Source: Colimorpha sp045222295 (GTDB lineage Bacteria; Bacteroidota; Bacteroidia; Bacteroidales; P3). Taken from it: 64,000 nucleotides of DNA. Of the stretch, positions 33,602 to 42,821 are shown piece after piece; the stretch's first letter is position 1, and every line of letters begins with the position of its first letter. The DNA lies in assembly GCA_045222295.1 (NCBI GenBank), contig JBGUXP010000008.1, positions 62,001-126,000 on the forward strand, in the 5' to 3' direction. A program made the position numbers and the translations under genes. The notes beneath the pieces were generated by a model. The model did not search any database and had not been told where the DNA came from. It was given only the letters and a program-made list of their open reading frames with translations.

Positions 33602-34870
33602 ATGAGCATTGCAATATGGAAAAGACTGCTACCTCTTGTAGCGATAGTTGTTTTGGTAGCCTGTAGCAAGGACGAGGTGCAGGAGGTGACTCCCAACGCC
33701 ACCTTGCAGGTAAAAGCGGGAAGCGACGGAAGCGACACCACCGTCAGCTACCCTGTGCAGGTATTTGTCTTCCAGGGGAATGAATGCTGCGCTGTGCAGA
33801 CCATCGGCGACGCCGAGCAGACCCTCAGTATCGCCCTTGCCGAAGGCACCTACACCCTCTATGCCATCGGTGGCGCCGCCTATTCCGACTATGCACTGCC
33901 CTCCCAGTCCAGCGCCACCCCCGCCAGCGTCATCTCCCTCATCAGCGGCCATAGCCATGCCGATCTTATGACTGCCACAGCCACTGCCACGCTCGTCGAC
34001 GGTGGTACCAACACCGTCATCCTCGGTATGGTACGCAAGGTGATGCTTCTCCAAGGGGTGACTATCAGTCAGGTCCCTGCCGCCGCCACCGCCGTCAGTG
34101 TGACCATTGCCCCATTGTGGCAAAACCTCACCCTCGCTGGCCTTTATGATGGCACTGTCGGCTCCTCCACCCTTGAGCTCACCCGTCAGGGTTCTAGCCG
34201 CACATGGACTTCTCCTTCTGAGACTTACCTCCTGCCGCCCAGTAGCCAGCCTGCCAGCATCAGCGTGAACATCACCGTCGACGGTACCACCCAAAGCTAC
34301 ACCTACAGCTCCAGCAACGAGTTGGAAGCCGGATATAAGATTAACATCGAAGGTACCTACAGCGAGGCCGTAGGCGTGACCCTCAACGGCACCATCACAG
34401 GTGCCGCCTGGCAAGGGGAGCGCACCATCAGTTTCGACTTCAACGGCACCGGCGGCGGCAGCACCCCCTCTACAGGTTTCCCCGCTGAGGGTGACACCTA
34501 CGAGGGTTGCTATGTCCTCGCCTCCGAAGTCTCCGCCGACGGCCAGAGCGCCGAACTTACCCTTCTCTCGCCGAATCAGACTAACTGTCACGGTACTGAA
34601 GCGGACGTGTCTGCCGCTTTGGTCACGTGTGGTGTCGCAGCTGTCAGTGGTTGGTGTCTCCCTACAATGGAACAGATGCAGTTAGTTGAATTGTATTTAC
34701 TTGAATCACAACTTGCCAGCGCTGGAGCAAGGTATCTTTATCGTAAGTCCGATGGTTCTCTCGGGTATCATCAGTTAAATGCTTATGGCTCTGGTGTTTG
34801 GTCTGATGCTCTATCATCGGGCAGCTACTACCTCCGCCCTGTCGCCGTGGTGACTCTCACTGCTGAATAA
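33602..34870 (+). CDS. FimB/Mfa2-like or fimbrillin-like lipoprotein
   Basis: The 422-residue protein has a lipoprotein signal peptide with lipobox LVAC (Cys21), followed by a Ser/Thr/Ala-rich beta-sandwich protein. The pattern, with VQVFVFQGN and LAEGTYTLYAIGG blocks, fits the fimbrillin or FimB/Mfa2 families of Bacteroidales outer-membrane lipoproteins. The last 120 residues include a cysteine-containing segment (YEGCYVLASEV, TNCHGTEADVS) and WCLPTMEQMQLVELYL, like the DUF1566-type ends of these proteins. It probably acts at the cell surface. The base composition near 34680-34820 is more AT-rich than the rest. Exact family is uncertain. Confidence 0.72.
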   Translation: MSIAIWKRLLPLVAIVVLVACSKDEVQEVTPNATLQVKAGSDGSDTTVSYPVQVFVFQGNECCAVQTIGDAEQTLSIALAEGTYTLYAIGGAAYSDYALPSQSSATPASVISLISGHSHADLMTATATATLVDGGTNTVILGMVRKVMLLQGVTISQVPAAATAVSVTIAPLWQNLTLAGLYDGTVGSSTLELTRQGSSRTWTSPSETYLLPPSSQPASISVNITVDGTTQSYTYSSSNELEAGYKINIEGTYSEAVGVTLNGTITGAAWQGERTISFDFNGTGGGSTPSTGFPAEGDTYEGCYVLASEVSADGQSAELTLLSPNQTNCHGTEADVSAALVTCGVAAVSGWCLPTMEQMQLVELYLLESQLASAGARYLYRKSDGSLGYHQLNAYGSGVWSDALSSGSYYLRPVAVVTLTAE

Positions 34871-34966
34871 ACATTCATTCCCCTCCGTTTTCCCAACGGT
34901 TCTCCCCAAAGAATCGCATGCTTCCGTTTTTATTAATAAGTGTTAAATGCCGACACCCTGTTTTTG

Positions 34967-35024
34967 CCCTATCATCTCCTTGCCAACTCCTACTACGGTA
35001 GGAGATGATAAGGCTAAAATAGGG
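34967..35024. repeat. Element B: 11-nt-periodic dyad repeat, CAACTCC type
   Basis: This lies in the 249-bp gap between 34870 and 35120. CC marks at 34967-68, 34978-79 and 34989-90 mirror GG marks at 35001-02, 35012-13 and 35023-24 about a centre at 34995/34996, all steps 11 nt. The core CAACTCCTAC is followed by an imperfect mirror GGTAGGAGATG. A perfect 11-bp arm pair (TATCATCTCCT with AGGAGATGATA) overlaps it. A second, outer 10-bp inverted repeat AAGTGTTAAA/TTTAACACTT lies at 34938-34947 and 35033-35042. Confidence 0.8.
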
Positions 35025-35119
35025 TTTTGATGTTTAACACTTGTTAAGAGTGAGTTAAATAATGTTAATCTATCGGTGTTCTTATAGGGATTCCGCGATT
35101 TTGACGTTATATTATATAT

Positions 35120-37702
35120 ATGAATAAATCATTATTTATATTATCAATCTTCTTTCTGACGGCTATCGGAGCCAAGGGGCAGACGGTGACGGCGGATATT
35201 CGGATGACGGTGGACGATTTCCCACCGGTTTTTTCTGTGGGGGTGGTCTGTGATGCGGTGGACAGTATGTTCTATGTCCAGCCCGATTCCACTGGGCATT
35301 TCCGCCTCGAGGTGCCGCGAGGACATTGTATGCTGTCCTATGTGGACTGCGATGATGTATGGTTCAACTTGCAGAGCGACACCGTTCTTGACCTCCAAAT
35401 GGCCTTCACCCCATGGCCACAGCGCAGGGGCTACCTTTCGCGTCGTGAGAAAGACAGCACCCTCCTTGCCCGTGCAGCGGAGCTGAGGACCGACCTCGAC
35501 GGAATGGACACCACCCTCTGGCCCCAGCAACCTAACTATGTCTCCTTGGCCTCATTGATGAACCTCGACCGTTCCTATGTGCTGCCACGCTGGCGCACCT
35601 TCAGTCCCGATACGGTGTTGTTCTATTTGAAATACTGCTACCTGAAAGACCGCGAGGCTTATGACTACCTCTATTTCCCCATCTGCCAGCTGGAGCACCA
35701 GTTGGGACAGAGACACGACCGACGAGTGCGCAAGCCGAAAGGTCCCGACGGCAGTTGGTATGTGCCCATGCCTGAGGTGGGGGAGGACTGGCTCTCCGAC
35801 ACGTTGACCGACTACGGCGACCTCTTTGAACGTGCCAAAAGGAACTCGAACCTTTTCAAGATGGATTTCGCCTCGCAGGGCGAACCCAGCCTGGTTTATC
35901 CCCGGCGCAAGAAGCCTGCTGTGCGCGTGCTTGTTTCCGGGGGGCTCGGCAATTCCACAGCCCTCCGCGTGGAGGACGGACGCTTCTACTACTGCACCTC
36001 CGACCTGCCCTGGAAACAGGACCCGGACCACTGGGAGCGCTGGAATGTCAAGCTCACCCGTGGCGAGCTCGACACCCTGGCGCGCTGCGTGGACACCCTG
36101 TTGATGGCTGACGAAAAGGAGGCTCTCGACATCAACTATGGCATCGACGCACCCAACATTGAGATTGAGTACGCTGACCGCAACGGTTACCGCAGATACG
36201 TCTGTGCCAATCCCCACAAGCACCCCCTGACGGCTCCGCTGGCCAAATACCTCGATACCCTTTGGCGACGTAATGTCTGCCGGGTTGCGATGCCCATCCA
36301 TGACGCTGCCAACGGCGAGGACATTTCCACCGCCAGCATCGCCATCGACGGCCGCAACTACCATCACCTGGGTGGTTCGGGCTATTTCCGCGGGCCGAAG
36401 TTCTACCTGCCCAAAGGCAAATACACCCTCCGCATCGAATGCGGAGGCTACGAGACGTATGAGACGGAGCTCGATGTCAGGGGCGATATGGCGCTCGACA
36501 CCATTTTTTTGCAGCACAAACATATCACCCTCCGCGCGCGGTTGCATGCCGACTGGGGAAGCCTTTATCATAACGTGGCGCTCTATGTCGACGGAGTGGA
36601 CACGGCGCTGTTGAGCCCCATCGACTGGATAGACCAGACGGTGGAGTACCACAACGTGCCCGCTTCCAGCCATTGCTATTTTGTGGGAACCGACAAATAC
36701 TGGGGTGGCGGCTGGTCCCATTCAAATCCCTACCATATCGGCGACAGTCTCCTGGTCTCCTTCGACAGTCTGGATACTCCCGGCGGCAAGGTGCCGGTGG
36801 CCTTGATGCATGTCGACCGCAGCCGCCAGCCCTTCCGTTCGAAAGCGGAGAAGGACAGCACCCTGAAGGCCGAGGTGTTCCGTTGGGAAATCGGTGGTCT
36901 TTACCCGTTCGCCGAGTTGGGTGCCCTCTACTATCATGACGCCCTGTTGAAATATTTGCCCACCTGGCAGACCTTCCCCGATGCCGAACGCTTGGCCTAC
37001 GATGCCCTGCGCCACGCCTACCACCACGACACGCTGCAATACGGCTACCTCTACTACCCCATCACTCACCTTACCACGATGGGCTGGGGCTTGAAGCAGG
37101 ACACCTCCATCCATAAGCCAGCCCTTGACAGCACCTGCTATGTGCCGATGCCCGAAGAGTTACTGAAGGAGTACCGTTACAGCCGTGTCGACCTGCTCAC
37201 CCCATTTCTCGAGGCAAAGGAGGAGAATGACCGCTACCGTAAGATTCTGGGTTATATGCAGGAGGCCAGTTTGCTGGTGCCCCAGCGACAAGGGCCTGTG
37301 GTGCGGTGGCATTGCATCTCTCATCATGGCGACGAGCTCTTCAGCACGCGCATTGAGAATGATACGCTATACGACAAGAACTTTTTCAACACTTTCGGCC
37401 TCGCCGACCCGTTCGACACCACCATCGACCAGAACCCCGAACACTATCCCGACACGCTCGTCGTCCATAAGTGGGCACTGACTGCCGCTGAAAGGGACAC
37501 CCTGACAGACTTCCTGCAGGATATCGACAAAGAAAGGTATGAGGGACTGGTGGGAGAGGAACTGGGTACATCGCCCACATTGCACTACTTCGAATATGTT
37601 CTTGACGGGCAATACCACCATTTCTGCACATTTGTCCCTTCCAGTTTGCCACCAGTGAAAGCTTTGAGGAAATGGGTGTATAGAAAAACAGAAGAAGAAT
37701 GA
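35120..37702 (+). CDS. Exported protein of unknown function with internal duplication
   Basis: The 860-residue protein has a signal peptide (about 1-20) and no other membrane segment. Two parts are related: residues about 150-420 and 615-850 share the order LPRWRTF/LPTWQTF, YLYFPICQL/YLYYPITHL, SWYVPMPE/TCYVPMPE, and a later VYPRR/LVPQR block. A regulatory-like beta segment (about 430-480, IAIDGRNYHHLGG) lies between. No catalytic motif is recognisable. It is periplasmic or surface-located, and its stop overlaps aroE by 4 bp, though nothing links the functions. Confidence 0.8.
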   Translation: MNKSLFILSIFFLTAIGAKGQTVTADIRMTVDDFPPVFSVGVVCDAVDSMFYVQPDSTGHFRLEVPRGHCMLSYVDCDDVWFNLQSDTVLDLQMAFTPWPQRRGYLSRREKDSTLLARAAELRTDLDGMDTTLWPQQPNYVSLASLMNLDRSYVLPRWRTFSPDTVLFYLKYCYLKDREAYDYLYFPICQLEHQLGQRHDRRVRKPKGPDGSWYVPMPEVGEDWLSDTLTDYGDLFERAKRNSNLFKMDFASQGEPSLVYPRRKKPAVRVLVSGGLGNSTALRVEDGRFYYCTSDLPWKQDPDHWERWNVKLTRGELDTLARCVDTLLMADEKEALDINYGIDAPNIEIEYADRNGYRRYVCANPHKHPLTAPLAKYLDTLWRRNVCRVAMPIHDAANGEDISTASIAIDGRNYHHLGGSGYFRGPKFYLPKGKYTLRIECGGYETYETELDVRGDMALDTIFLQHKHITLRARLHADWGSLYHNVALYVDGVDTALLSPIDWIDQTVEYHNVPASSHCYFVGTDKYWGGGWSHSNPYHIGDSLLVSFDSLDTPGGKVPVALMHVDRSRQPFRSKAEKDSTLKAEVFRWEIGGLYPFAELGALYYHDALLKYLPTWQTFPDAERLAYDALRHAYHHDTLQYGYLYYPITHLTTMGWGLKQDTSIHKPALDSTCYVPMPEELLKEYRYSRVDLLTPFLEAKEENDRYRKILGYMQEASLLVPQRQGPVVRWHCISHHGDELFSTRIENDTLYDKNFFNTFGLADPFDTTIDQNPEHYPDTLVVHKWALTAAERDTLTDFLQDIDKERYEGLVGEELGTSPTLHYFEYVLDGQYHHFCTFVPSSLPPVKALRKWVYRKTEEE

Positions 37703-38487
37703 ATATGAAACGTTTTGGACTTATCGGCCGGAGGCTCGGCCACTCTTTTTCACAAGAATATTTCATGCGGAAGTTCGCGGAATTGGGGCTGAAGGATTAT
37801 TCATACGAACTCTTTGAGTTACCCTCGGTGGAGGGGCTGAAGGCGTGGGCGCTGCGAGAGGGGCTCTCGGGGGTCAATATCACGGTGCCCTACAAACAGG
37901 AGGTCATTCCGCAGCTCGATGTCCTCGACGAGGTGGCTACGGCTGTGGGTGCCGTCAACTGCGTGACCGTCGAAAATGGTCGTCTCGTCGGCCACAATAC
38001 CGATGCTCCCGCCTTCCGCGACACGTTGGAGGATTTACTTAACACTAACCACATAACACTAAACACAGCCTTCATCCTTGGTACCGGTGGCGCCGCCCGC
38101 GCGGTGGCCTATGCTCTCGGCCAGGTGGGTATCGGCTTCACTTTCGTCAGCCGTCACCCTGGACAGCACGACAACGCCATCTCGTATGACTGTTTTTGTG
38201 GCGGCAGAATGCTGGCGGCCCTGGGGAAGGGGGTGTTGATTGTCAACGCCACGCCTGTAGGCATGTACCCCAATGTCGACCAGACTCCATTGGACCTCTC
38301 CTCTCTCCAAATGGATGCCGGCAGGATGCCGGCGGTCCACTGTTACGACCTCGTCTATAATCCGTCGCCGACACGGCTGCTGCGCGAGGCGGCGTCGCTG
38401 GGATTCGAGGTAAAAGACGGTTTGGAAATGCTTCATCGGCAAGCCGATTTGAGCTGGGAGTTCTTTAATTTGGCCAGTCCGGAATAA
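37699..38487 (+). CDS. aroE: Shikimate dehydrogenase
   Basis: The 262-residue protein has RRLGHSFSQEYF near 11-22, the substrate-binding NITVPYKQE with catalytic Lys near 63-71, GAVNCVTVEN near 93, GHNTDAPAFRDTL with its Asp near 107 and the NADP loop GTGGAARAVAYAL near 128. AroE reduces 3-dehydroshikimate in the chorismate pathway. Two inserts are unusual: LLNTNHITLNTAF, from a low-complexity stretch at 38037-38068, and DAGRMPAVH, from a 24-nt repeat at 38316-38339 also found in the gene at 45479. Function is probably retained. Confidence 0.92.
   Translation: MNMKRFGLIGRRLGHSFSQEYFMRKFAELGLKDYSYELFELPSVEGLKAWALREGLSGVNITVPYKQEVIPQLDVLDEVATAVGAVNCVTVENGRLVGHNTDAPAFRDTLEDLLNTNHITLNTAFILGTGGAARAVAYALGQVGIGFTFVSRHPGQHDNAISYDCFCGGRMLAALGKGVLIVNATPVGMYPNVDQTPLDLSSLQMDAGRMPAVHCYDLVYNPSPTRLLREAASLGFEVKDGLEMLHRQADLSWEFFNLASPE
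38316..38339. repeat. 24-nt hairpin-like repeat, copy in aroE
   Basis: The 24 bases from 38316 are identical to 45495-45518. The core GCCGGC AGGAT GCCGGC can fold as a 6-bp stem with 5-nt loop, followed by GGTCCA. Here it is read as DAGRMPAV; at the other site the reading frame is different. Confidence 0.85.
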
Positions 38488-38500
38488 AATGTTATCTTTG
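38469..38500 (+). promoter_or_regulatory. Promoter of the EEP-family gene
   Basis: TTTG at 38469-38472, inside the aroE 3' end, is followed after 20 bp by TATCTTTG (38493-38500). This predicts a very short leader before the ATG at 38514. Confidence 0.72.
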
Positions 38501-38513
38501 CACTTTAATTGTG

Positions 38514-39581
38514 ATGAAGATAATACGCATTATACTACTGGTTCTCAATATTCTTGCTGCGCTAGGGCTTGTGGCCACCACCTTGGCGGGTGTCGTCGAG
38601 CCGTCGAAGAATATTATGCCGTCGGTGCTGGCATATGGCTACTTGCCGATGTTGGGAGTGAATATTATCTTCCTTTTGATGTGGCTTTTTGCCGGCAAGT
38701 GGCATTTCCTCATCTCCACCGCTGCCATCGTGGCGCGGTTCTCCTTCATCGGCCTCTTCTTCCAGATAGGAGGCACTTCCACCGTCCCGCCAGCGGAGAA
38801 TCATCCCAACATGATGACCCTCATGAGTTTCAACCTCCACAACTTCGGTGGCAACGGTATTGAGTCTATCCCCAATGACAGCAATGCGCTGGCGTTCCTC
38901 AGCCTGGTGCGTGAGGAACAGCCGCAGGTGCTCTGCCTGCAGGAGTATACACCTATCAGAGGTATGAACATCACAGATAGCCTTCAGCTGATGGGTTACA
39001 ATCATTTCTACGGTGCTCATGGAACCAATACGTCGCCCAGCGGCACGGTGGTTTTCTCGAAGTGGCCCATTACTTTCGTCAAGAAGGTCGACTTACAGAA
39101 GGTGCTCGTGGAGCTTCTGGTGGGTGACCGTCCTGTTAGGCTGCTGTGCGTCCACATGGACAGTTATGCCTTCGACCGCGACGACCACAACGATATCGAG
39201 CAGATGGCGCATCTGAAGATAGACTCCACCTCGCGCCGTGCCATGAGCAAGGCCAAGGAGACGGTTATCCGTCATGAGACGGAGTGGAACGAGCAGCTGC
39301 GCCCCATCGTCAGCGAGTGCAGCCTGCCGTTGGTGATGGCCGGTGACATGAACGATATCCCTTCGTCGTTCCTCTACAGTCAGATTACCAAATACCTTGA
39401 TGATACCTATCGAGATAAGGGCCTGGGTTTCGGCACTACCTACAACGGTAGTTTCCCTCGCTTCCGCATTGACATGATTTTCCATTCCAAGGAATTCACC
39501 ACACTCAGCTACCATCGCATCAAGACCTCCATCTCGGACCACTATCCCGTCATCGTTTCACTCGAACTTGACGACAAATGA
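38514..39581 (+). CDS. Membrane-anchored endonuclease/exonuclease/phosphatase family protein
   Basis: The 355-residue protein has three N-terminal membrane helices (about 1-85) and a C-terminal EEP domain with all key residues: SFNLHNFGGNG, LCLQEYTP (Glu), MAGDMNDIPSS, FRIDMIFHS and SDHYPVIVSLEL (Asp-His). The domain therefore lies outside the inner membrane and may cleave a phosphodiester in nucleic acid or lipid. GTG at 38511 is also in frame, but the promoter leaves little room and ATG at 38514 fits. It overlaps nth by 4 bp. Confidence 0.88.
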   Translation: MKIIRIILLVLNILAALGLVATTLAGVVEPSKNIMPSVLAYGYLPMLGVNIIFLLMWLFAGKWHFLISTAAIVARFSFIGLFFQIGGTSTVPPAENHPNMMTLMSFNLHNFGGNGIESIPNDSNALAFLSLVREEQPQVLCLQEYTPIRGMNITDSLQLMGYNHFYGAHGTNTSPSGTVVFSKWPITFVKKVDLQKVLVELLVGDRPVRLLCVHMDSYAFDRDDHNDIEQMAHLKIDSTSRRAMSKAKETVIRHETEWNEQLRPIVSECSLPLVMAGDMNDIPSSFLYSQITKYLDDTYRDKGLGFGTTYNGSFPRFRIDMIFHSKEFTTLSYHRIKTSISDHYPVIVSLELDDK

Positions 39582-40213
39582 GGAAACAGGAGCTATATGA
39601 CAGGGTGATAGCCCGCTTTGAGGAGGCCATGCCTGTGGCAGAGACGGAGTTACACTACGACACGCCGTTCCAACTGCTGGTGGCCGTCATCCTGTCGGCG
39701 CAGTGCACCGACAAGCGGGTGAACATGGTGACGCCAGCCCTCTTCAAAGCCTATCCCGATGCCGCTGCTATGGCAAAGGCTACGCCCGAGGATATTTTCA
39801 GGTATATCCACTCTGTGTCCTATCCCAACAACAAGAGCAAGCACCTTGTGGCGATGGCGCAGATGTTGCAGAGCGCTTTCGATGGTGTGGTGCCCGACAG
39901 TGTCGACGAACTGCAGCGCCTTCCCGGCGTGGGACGTAAGACGGCCAATGTCATTGCTGCCGTGGTCTTTGAGCAGCCCGCCATGCCGGTGGACACTCAT
40001 GTGTTTCGGGTGTCGAACCGTATCGGACTGACACACAACTCCAAGACCCCTCTTGAGACCGAGCGCGAGTTGGTGAAGTATATCCCTCCCGAGAAGATTC
40101 CTACGGCCCATCATTGGCTAATCCTCCACGGACGCTATGTCTGTCAGGCGCGGAAGCCTAAATGTGGGGAGTGTTGCATTGCCGACCTTTGCAAGAAAGG
40201 AGGTGTGCAATGA
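39578..40213 (+). CDS. nth: Endonuclease III
   Basis: The 211-residue DNA glycosylase/AP lyase has the helix-hairpin-helix LPGVGRKTANVIAAVVF near 111-127 with its catalytic Lys, VDTHVFRVSNR with catalytic Asp near 133, and the C-terminal iron-sulfur cluster pattern C-X6-C-X2-C-X5-C (from CQARKPKC). It removes oxidised pyrimidines in base-excision repair. It overlaps both neighbours by 4 bp, suggesting one transcript with the EEP protein and the BatA-like gene. Confidence 0.95.
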   Translation: MRKQELYDRVIARFEEAMPVAETELHYDTPFQLLVAVILSAQCTDKRVNMVTPALFKAYPDAAAMAKATPEDIFRYIHSVSYPNNKSKHLVAMAQMLQSAFDGVVPDSVDELQRLPGVGRKTANVIAAVVFEQPAMPVDTHVFRVSNRIGLTHNSKTPLETERELVKYIPPEKIPTAHHWLILHGRYVCQARKPKCGECCIADLCKKGGVQ

Positions 40214-42234
40214 TATTCGGCGCGCCGGTGTTCCTGTGGGGTTTATTGGCCTTGGCCATCCCTGTGGTGGTTCATCTGTTCCAGTTCCGCCGCTACAAGA
40301 AGGTTTATTTCAGCAATGTGGACCGCCTCAGCGAGTTGCGCAGCGAGAGCCGGCGCCAGAGCACGCTGCGTCGCTGGCTGGTGCTGCTGATGCGCAGCCT
40401 GGCCCTCCTCTTCTTGGCGCTGGCGTTTGCACAGCCATCCCTCCTCGGCAGAGACCGGACGTTGCACTCCGGAGCTACGGTGGTCAGCGTTTATCTCGAC
40501 AACTCCTTCAGCATGGAGAACAGCAGCAGCGACGGCAGCCAGCTGGAGGCCGCCAAGCAGAAAGCCCGCGAGATTGTTGCCGCCTACCGCCCGGGGGACC
40601 GCTATCAGCTGTTGTCCAATACGCTTAGCGGCGACGAGTTCCGTTGGTTGAGCCGCGAGGAGTTCCTTGATGCAGTCGATGAGTTGGCCATTGCTCCTGC
40701 CAGCCGCCGCATCAGTGAGGTGGCTGTCCGACAAAGCGAGTTCATGCGCCAGAGCGGCGCCGCCAACCGTCATGCCTATCTCGTCAGTGACTTCCAGCGC
40801 TCGGCCGCCGATTTGTCCGCGCTCCCGACCGACACCCTGGCCCTCTTCACCCTTGTCCCGCTGGAGGGCGTGGCTGCCGATAATATCTATATCGATACCC
40901 TGCGTCTCGATGCCCCTGCCTATTTTGTCGGTGGCAGCGTTACGGCAGAAGCCTCGGTGCATAACGGTGGCAGTACGGATGTGGAGAAGCTGCCGGTTAA
41001 GCTGATTGTCAATGGCCGTGAGCGGGCGCTTGCTACCTTGGACATCCCTGCCGGAGGGACGGCCAAGGCCGCCTTGCATTTCACTATCGACAGCGCCGGC
41101 TGGCTTGACGGTTGCGTCGAGTTGACAGATTACCCTATTACCTTCGACGACCATTATTATTTCACCCTCCTGGCAGGCAGCCGCATCAATATGTTGCAGG
41201 TTGACGGAGGAACACTCAACGAGAACCTGCGCAAGCTCTTTTCTGCCGACTCTGCTGTGGAGTATCGGCAGGGGACGCTACCTTCTGACCTGTCGGCCTA
41301 TCATTTTATTGCTCTCAATGAGCTGTGCGAGATGCCGTCGGGCCTGGCACAGGCTTTGTCGGCATGGGTTGAGCAGGGGGGTACACTATTGCTTGTACCG
41401 CCTGCCGACAGTAAGACGGGGGCGCTGAATGCCCTATTGGCACAACTGCAGGCTCCACGTCTTGAGCGCTGGGTGAAACGTGTTACCAAGGCTTCGACGG
41501 TAGACTATAACAATAGCCTTTATCGCGGTGTCTTCAGCGGCACCAGCGACGAGATGGAGATGCCCTCGGTGCAAGGCCACTATTCGTTGAGCGACCAGGG
41601 TGCCGTGCGTCAGAATGTTATCACTTTGGCCGATGGAGCCCCGCTCCTCACGGTTACTCCTCATGGCGAAGGACGGTTGTATCTCTTCACTACGCCACTC
41701 GCTTCCGAATGGACCGACCTTGTGGCGCAGGCTTTGTTTGTGCCCACATTATACAACATGGCGCTGTATAGTCGCCCGCAACCCGAGGTGAGCCACACGC
41801 TCGGTGACAATGCCCCCATATTCCTCCAAGGTTCCTACGACCCCTCTGCCAGACCACCACAACTCTCCTCGCTCAATAGTCAATTCTCGATGATTCCCGA
41901 CTTACGCCGTCTGGGGAACCGTAGTGCCCTGCTGATGCACGGTGAACTCAAAGCCGATGGCATCTATCTTTTGGGCGACGACGAACATCTGGCGTTCAAC
42001 TATCCAAGGCAGGAGTCGCAACTCGATTTCCTCTCGCGAGGAGAGATAGAAGAGAGCCTCGAAGGACGTCAGGGATACACCTTGGTTCGCAATGCCGCCA
42101 AGCCCCTTGACCAGGAGATACGCTCGCGCGAGAGCGGAACCCCTCTCTGGCGCTGGTGCCTTATGATAGCCCTCGCTGCCTTGTTGACCGAGACAATATT
42201 ACTTAGATTATGCTCCTTCAAGTCGAAAAAATAG
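40210..42234 (+). CDS. BatA-domain membrane protein with von Willebrand-like segment
   Basis: The 674-residue protein starts MIFGAPVFLWGLLALAIPVV with two N-terminal helices and the BatA-type lead HLFQFRRYKKVYFSNV. A vWA-like fold follows with MIDAS-type DNSFSME near 92. A long extracytoplasmic part and one helix near the C-terminus (WRWCLMIALAALLTETI) complete it. Such proteins occur with aerotolerance operons in the phylum; function is not established. A low-complexity insert encodes LSSLNSQFSM near 553-562. Start at 40210 forms an ATGA overlap with nth. Confidence 0.85.
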   Translation: MIFGAPVFLWGLLALAIPVVVHLFQFRRYKKVYFSNVDRLSELRSESRRQSTLRRWLVLLMRSLALLFLALAFAQPSLLGRDRTLHSGATVVSVYLDNSFSMENSSSDGSQLEAAKQKAREIVAAYRPGDRYQLLSNTLSGDEFRWLSREEFLDAVDELAIAPASRRISEVAVRQSEFMRQSGAANRHAYLVSDFQRSAADLSALPTDTLALFTLVPLEGVAADNIYIDTLRLDAPAYFVGGSVTAEASVHNGGSTDVEKLPVKLIVNGRERALATLDIPAGGTAKAALHFTIDSAGWLDGCVELTDYPITFDDHYYFTLLAGSRINMLQVDGGTLNENLRKLFSADSAVEYRQGTLPSDLSAYHFIALNELCEMPSGLAQALSAWVEQGGTLLLVPPADSKTGALNALLAQLQAPRLERWVKRVTKASTVDYNNSLYRGVFSGTSDEMEMPSVQGHYSLSDQGAVRQNVITLADGAPLLTVTPHGEGRLYLFTTPLASEWTDLVAQALFVPTLYNMALYSRPQPEVSHTLGDNAPIFLQGSYDPSARPPQLSSLNSQFSMIPDLRRLGNRSALLMHGELKADGIYLLGDDEHLAFNYPRQESQLDFLSRGEIEESLEGRQGYTLVRNAAKPLDQEIRSRESGTPLWRWCLMIALAALLTETILLRLCSFKSKK

Positions 42235-42821
42235 AGAAATCCTTTGGTACCCACAAGGTCCTCGACGGTGTCAGCTTTACCGCAGACTGTGGTGAGGTGG
42301 TAGGCATCCTGGGAGCCAATGGTGCAGGAAAGACCACCTTGCTGCGCATCATCAACCGCATCTTCGATGCCGATGGTGGAAAGGTGTTTTTTGACGGCCG
42401 TCCGATGACGCGCGACGACCTTGCTTTTGTGGGTTATTTGCCCGAAGAGCGAGGCCTTTACCGTCGTATGCGTGTCGGAGAACAGGTGCTCTATCTGGCG
42501 CGACTCAAAGGGATGTCGAAGGCTTCAGCTGAAGCGTCGGCGCACGAGTGGTTTCAGCGGCTGGGTGCCGAGGAGTGGTGGAGGCGTCCGGCAGCGAAGC
42601 TTAGCAAGGGTATGCAGCAGAAGGTACAATTCATAGCCTCTGTGGTCCATAGCCCGCGGCTGCTCATCCTCGACGAGCCATTCTCAGGATTCGACAGCGA
42701 CAATGCCGTCATGCTCCGGAGGGAGATAGAACGTCTGCGCGATGCCGGTACCGCCATCCTGCTTTCCACGCATAACCTACAGGCCGCTGCAGATCTCTGC
42801 ACAAAAACGATACAGCTATGA
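42210..42821 (+). CDS. ABC transporter ATP-binding protein
   Basis: The 203-residue protein has Walker A GANGAGKTT near 34-42, signature LSKGMQQK near 132, Walker B LLILDEP near 150 and switch His in LLSTHN near 190. It lacks the C-terminal extension of many drug or sodium exporters, so it is a minimal NatA-like subunit. With the permease downstream (4-bp overlap) it forms an exporter. It overlaps the upstream gene by 25 bp. Substrate unknown. Confidence 0.93.
   Translation: MLLQVEKIEKSFGTHKVLDGVSFTADCGEVVGILGANGAGKTTLLRIINRIFDADGGKVFFDGRPMTRDDLAFVGYLPEERGLYRRMRVGEQVLYLARLKGMSKASAEASAHEWFQRLGAEEWWRRPAAKLSKGMQQKVQFIASVVHSPRLLILDEPFSGFDSDNAVMLRREIERLRDAGTAILLSTHNLQAAADLCTKTIQL

Noticed and set aside
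38489..38863. A 124-codon frame overlapping the EEP-family gene
   Set aside because: It lies in another frame over the start of a gene with full EEP motifs and carries Cys/His/Arg-rich low-information sequence.
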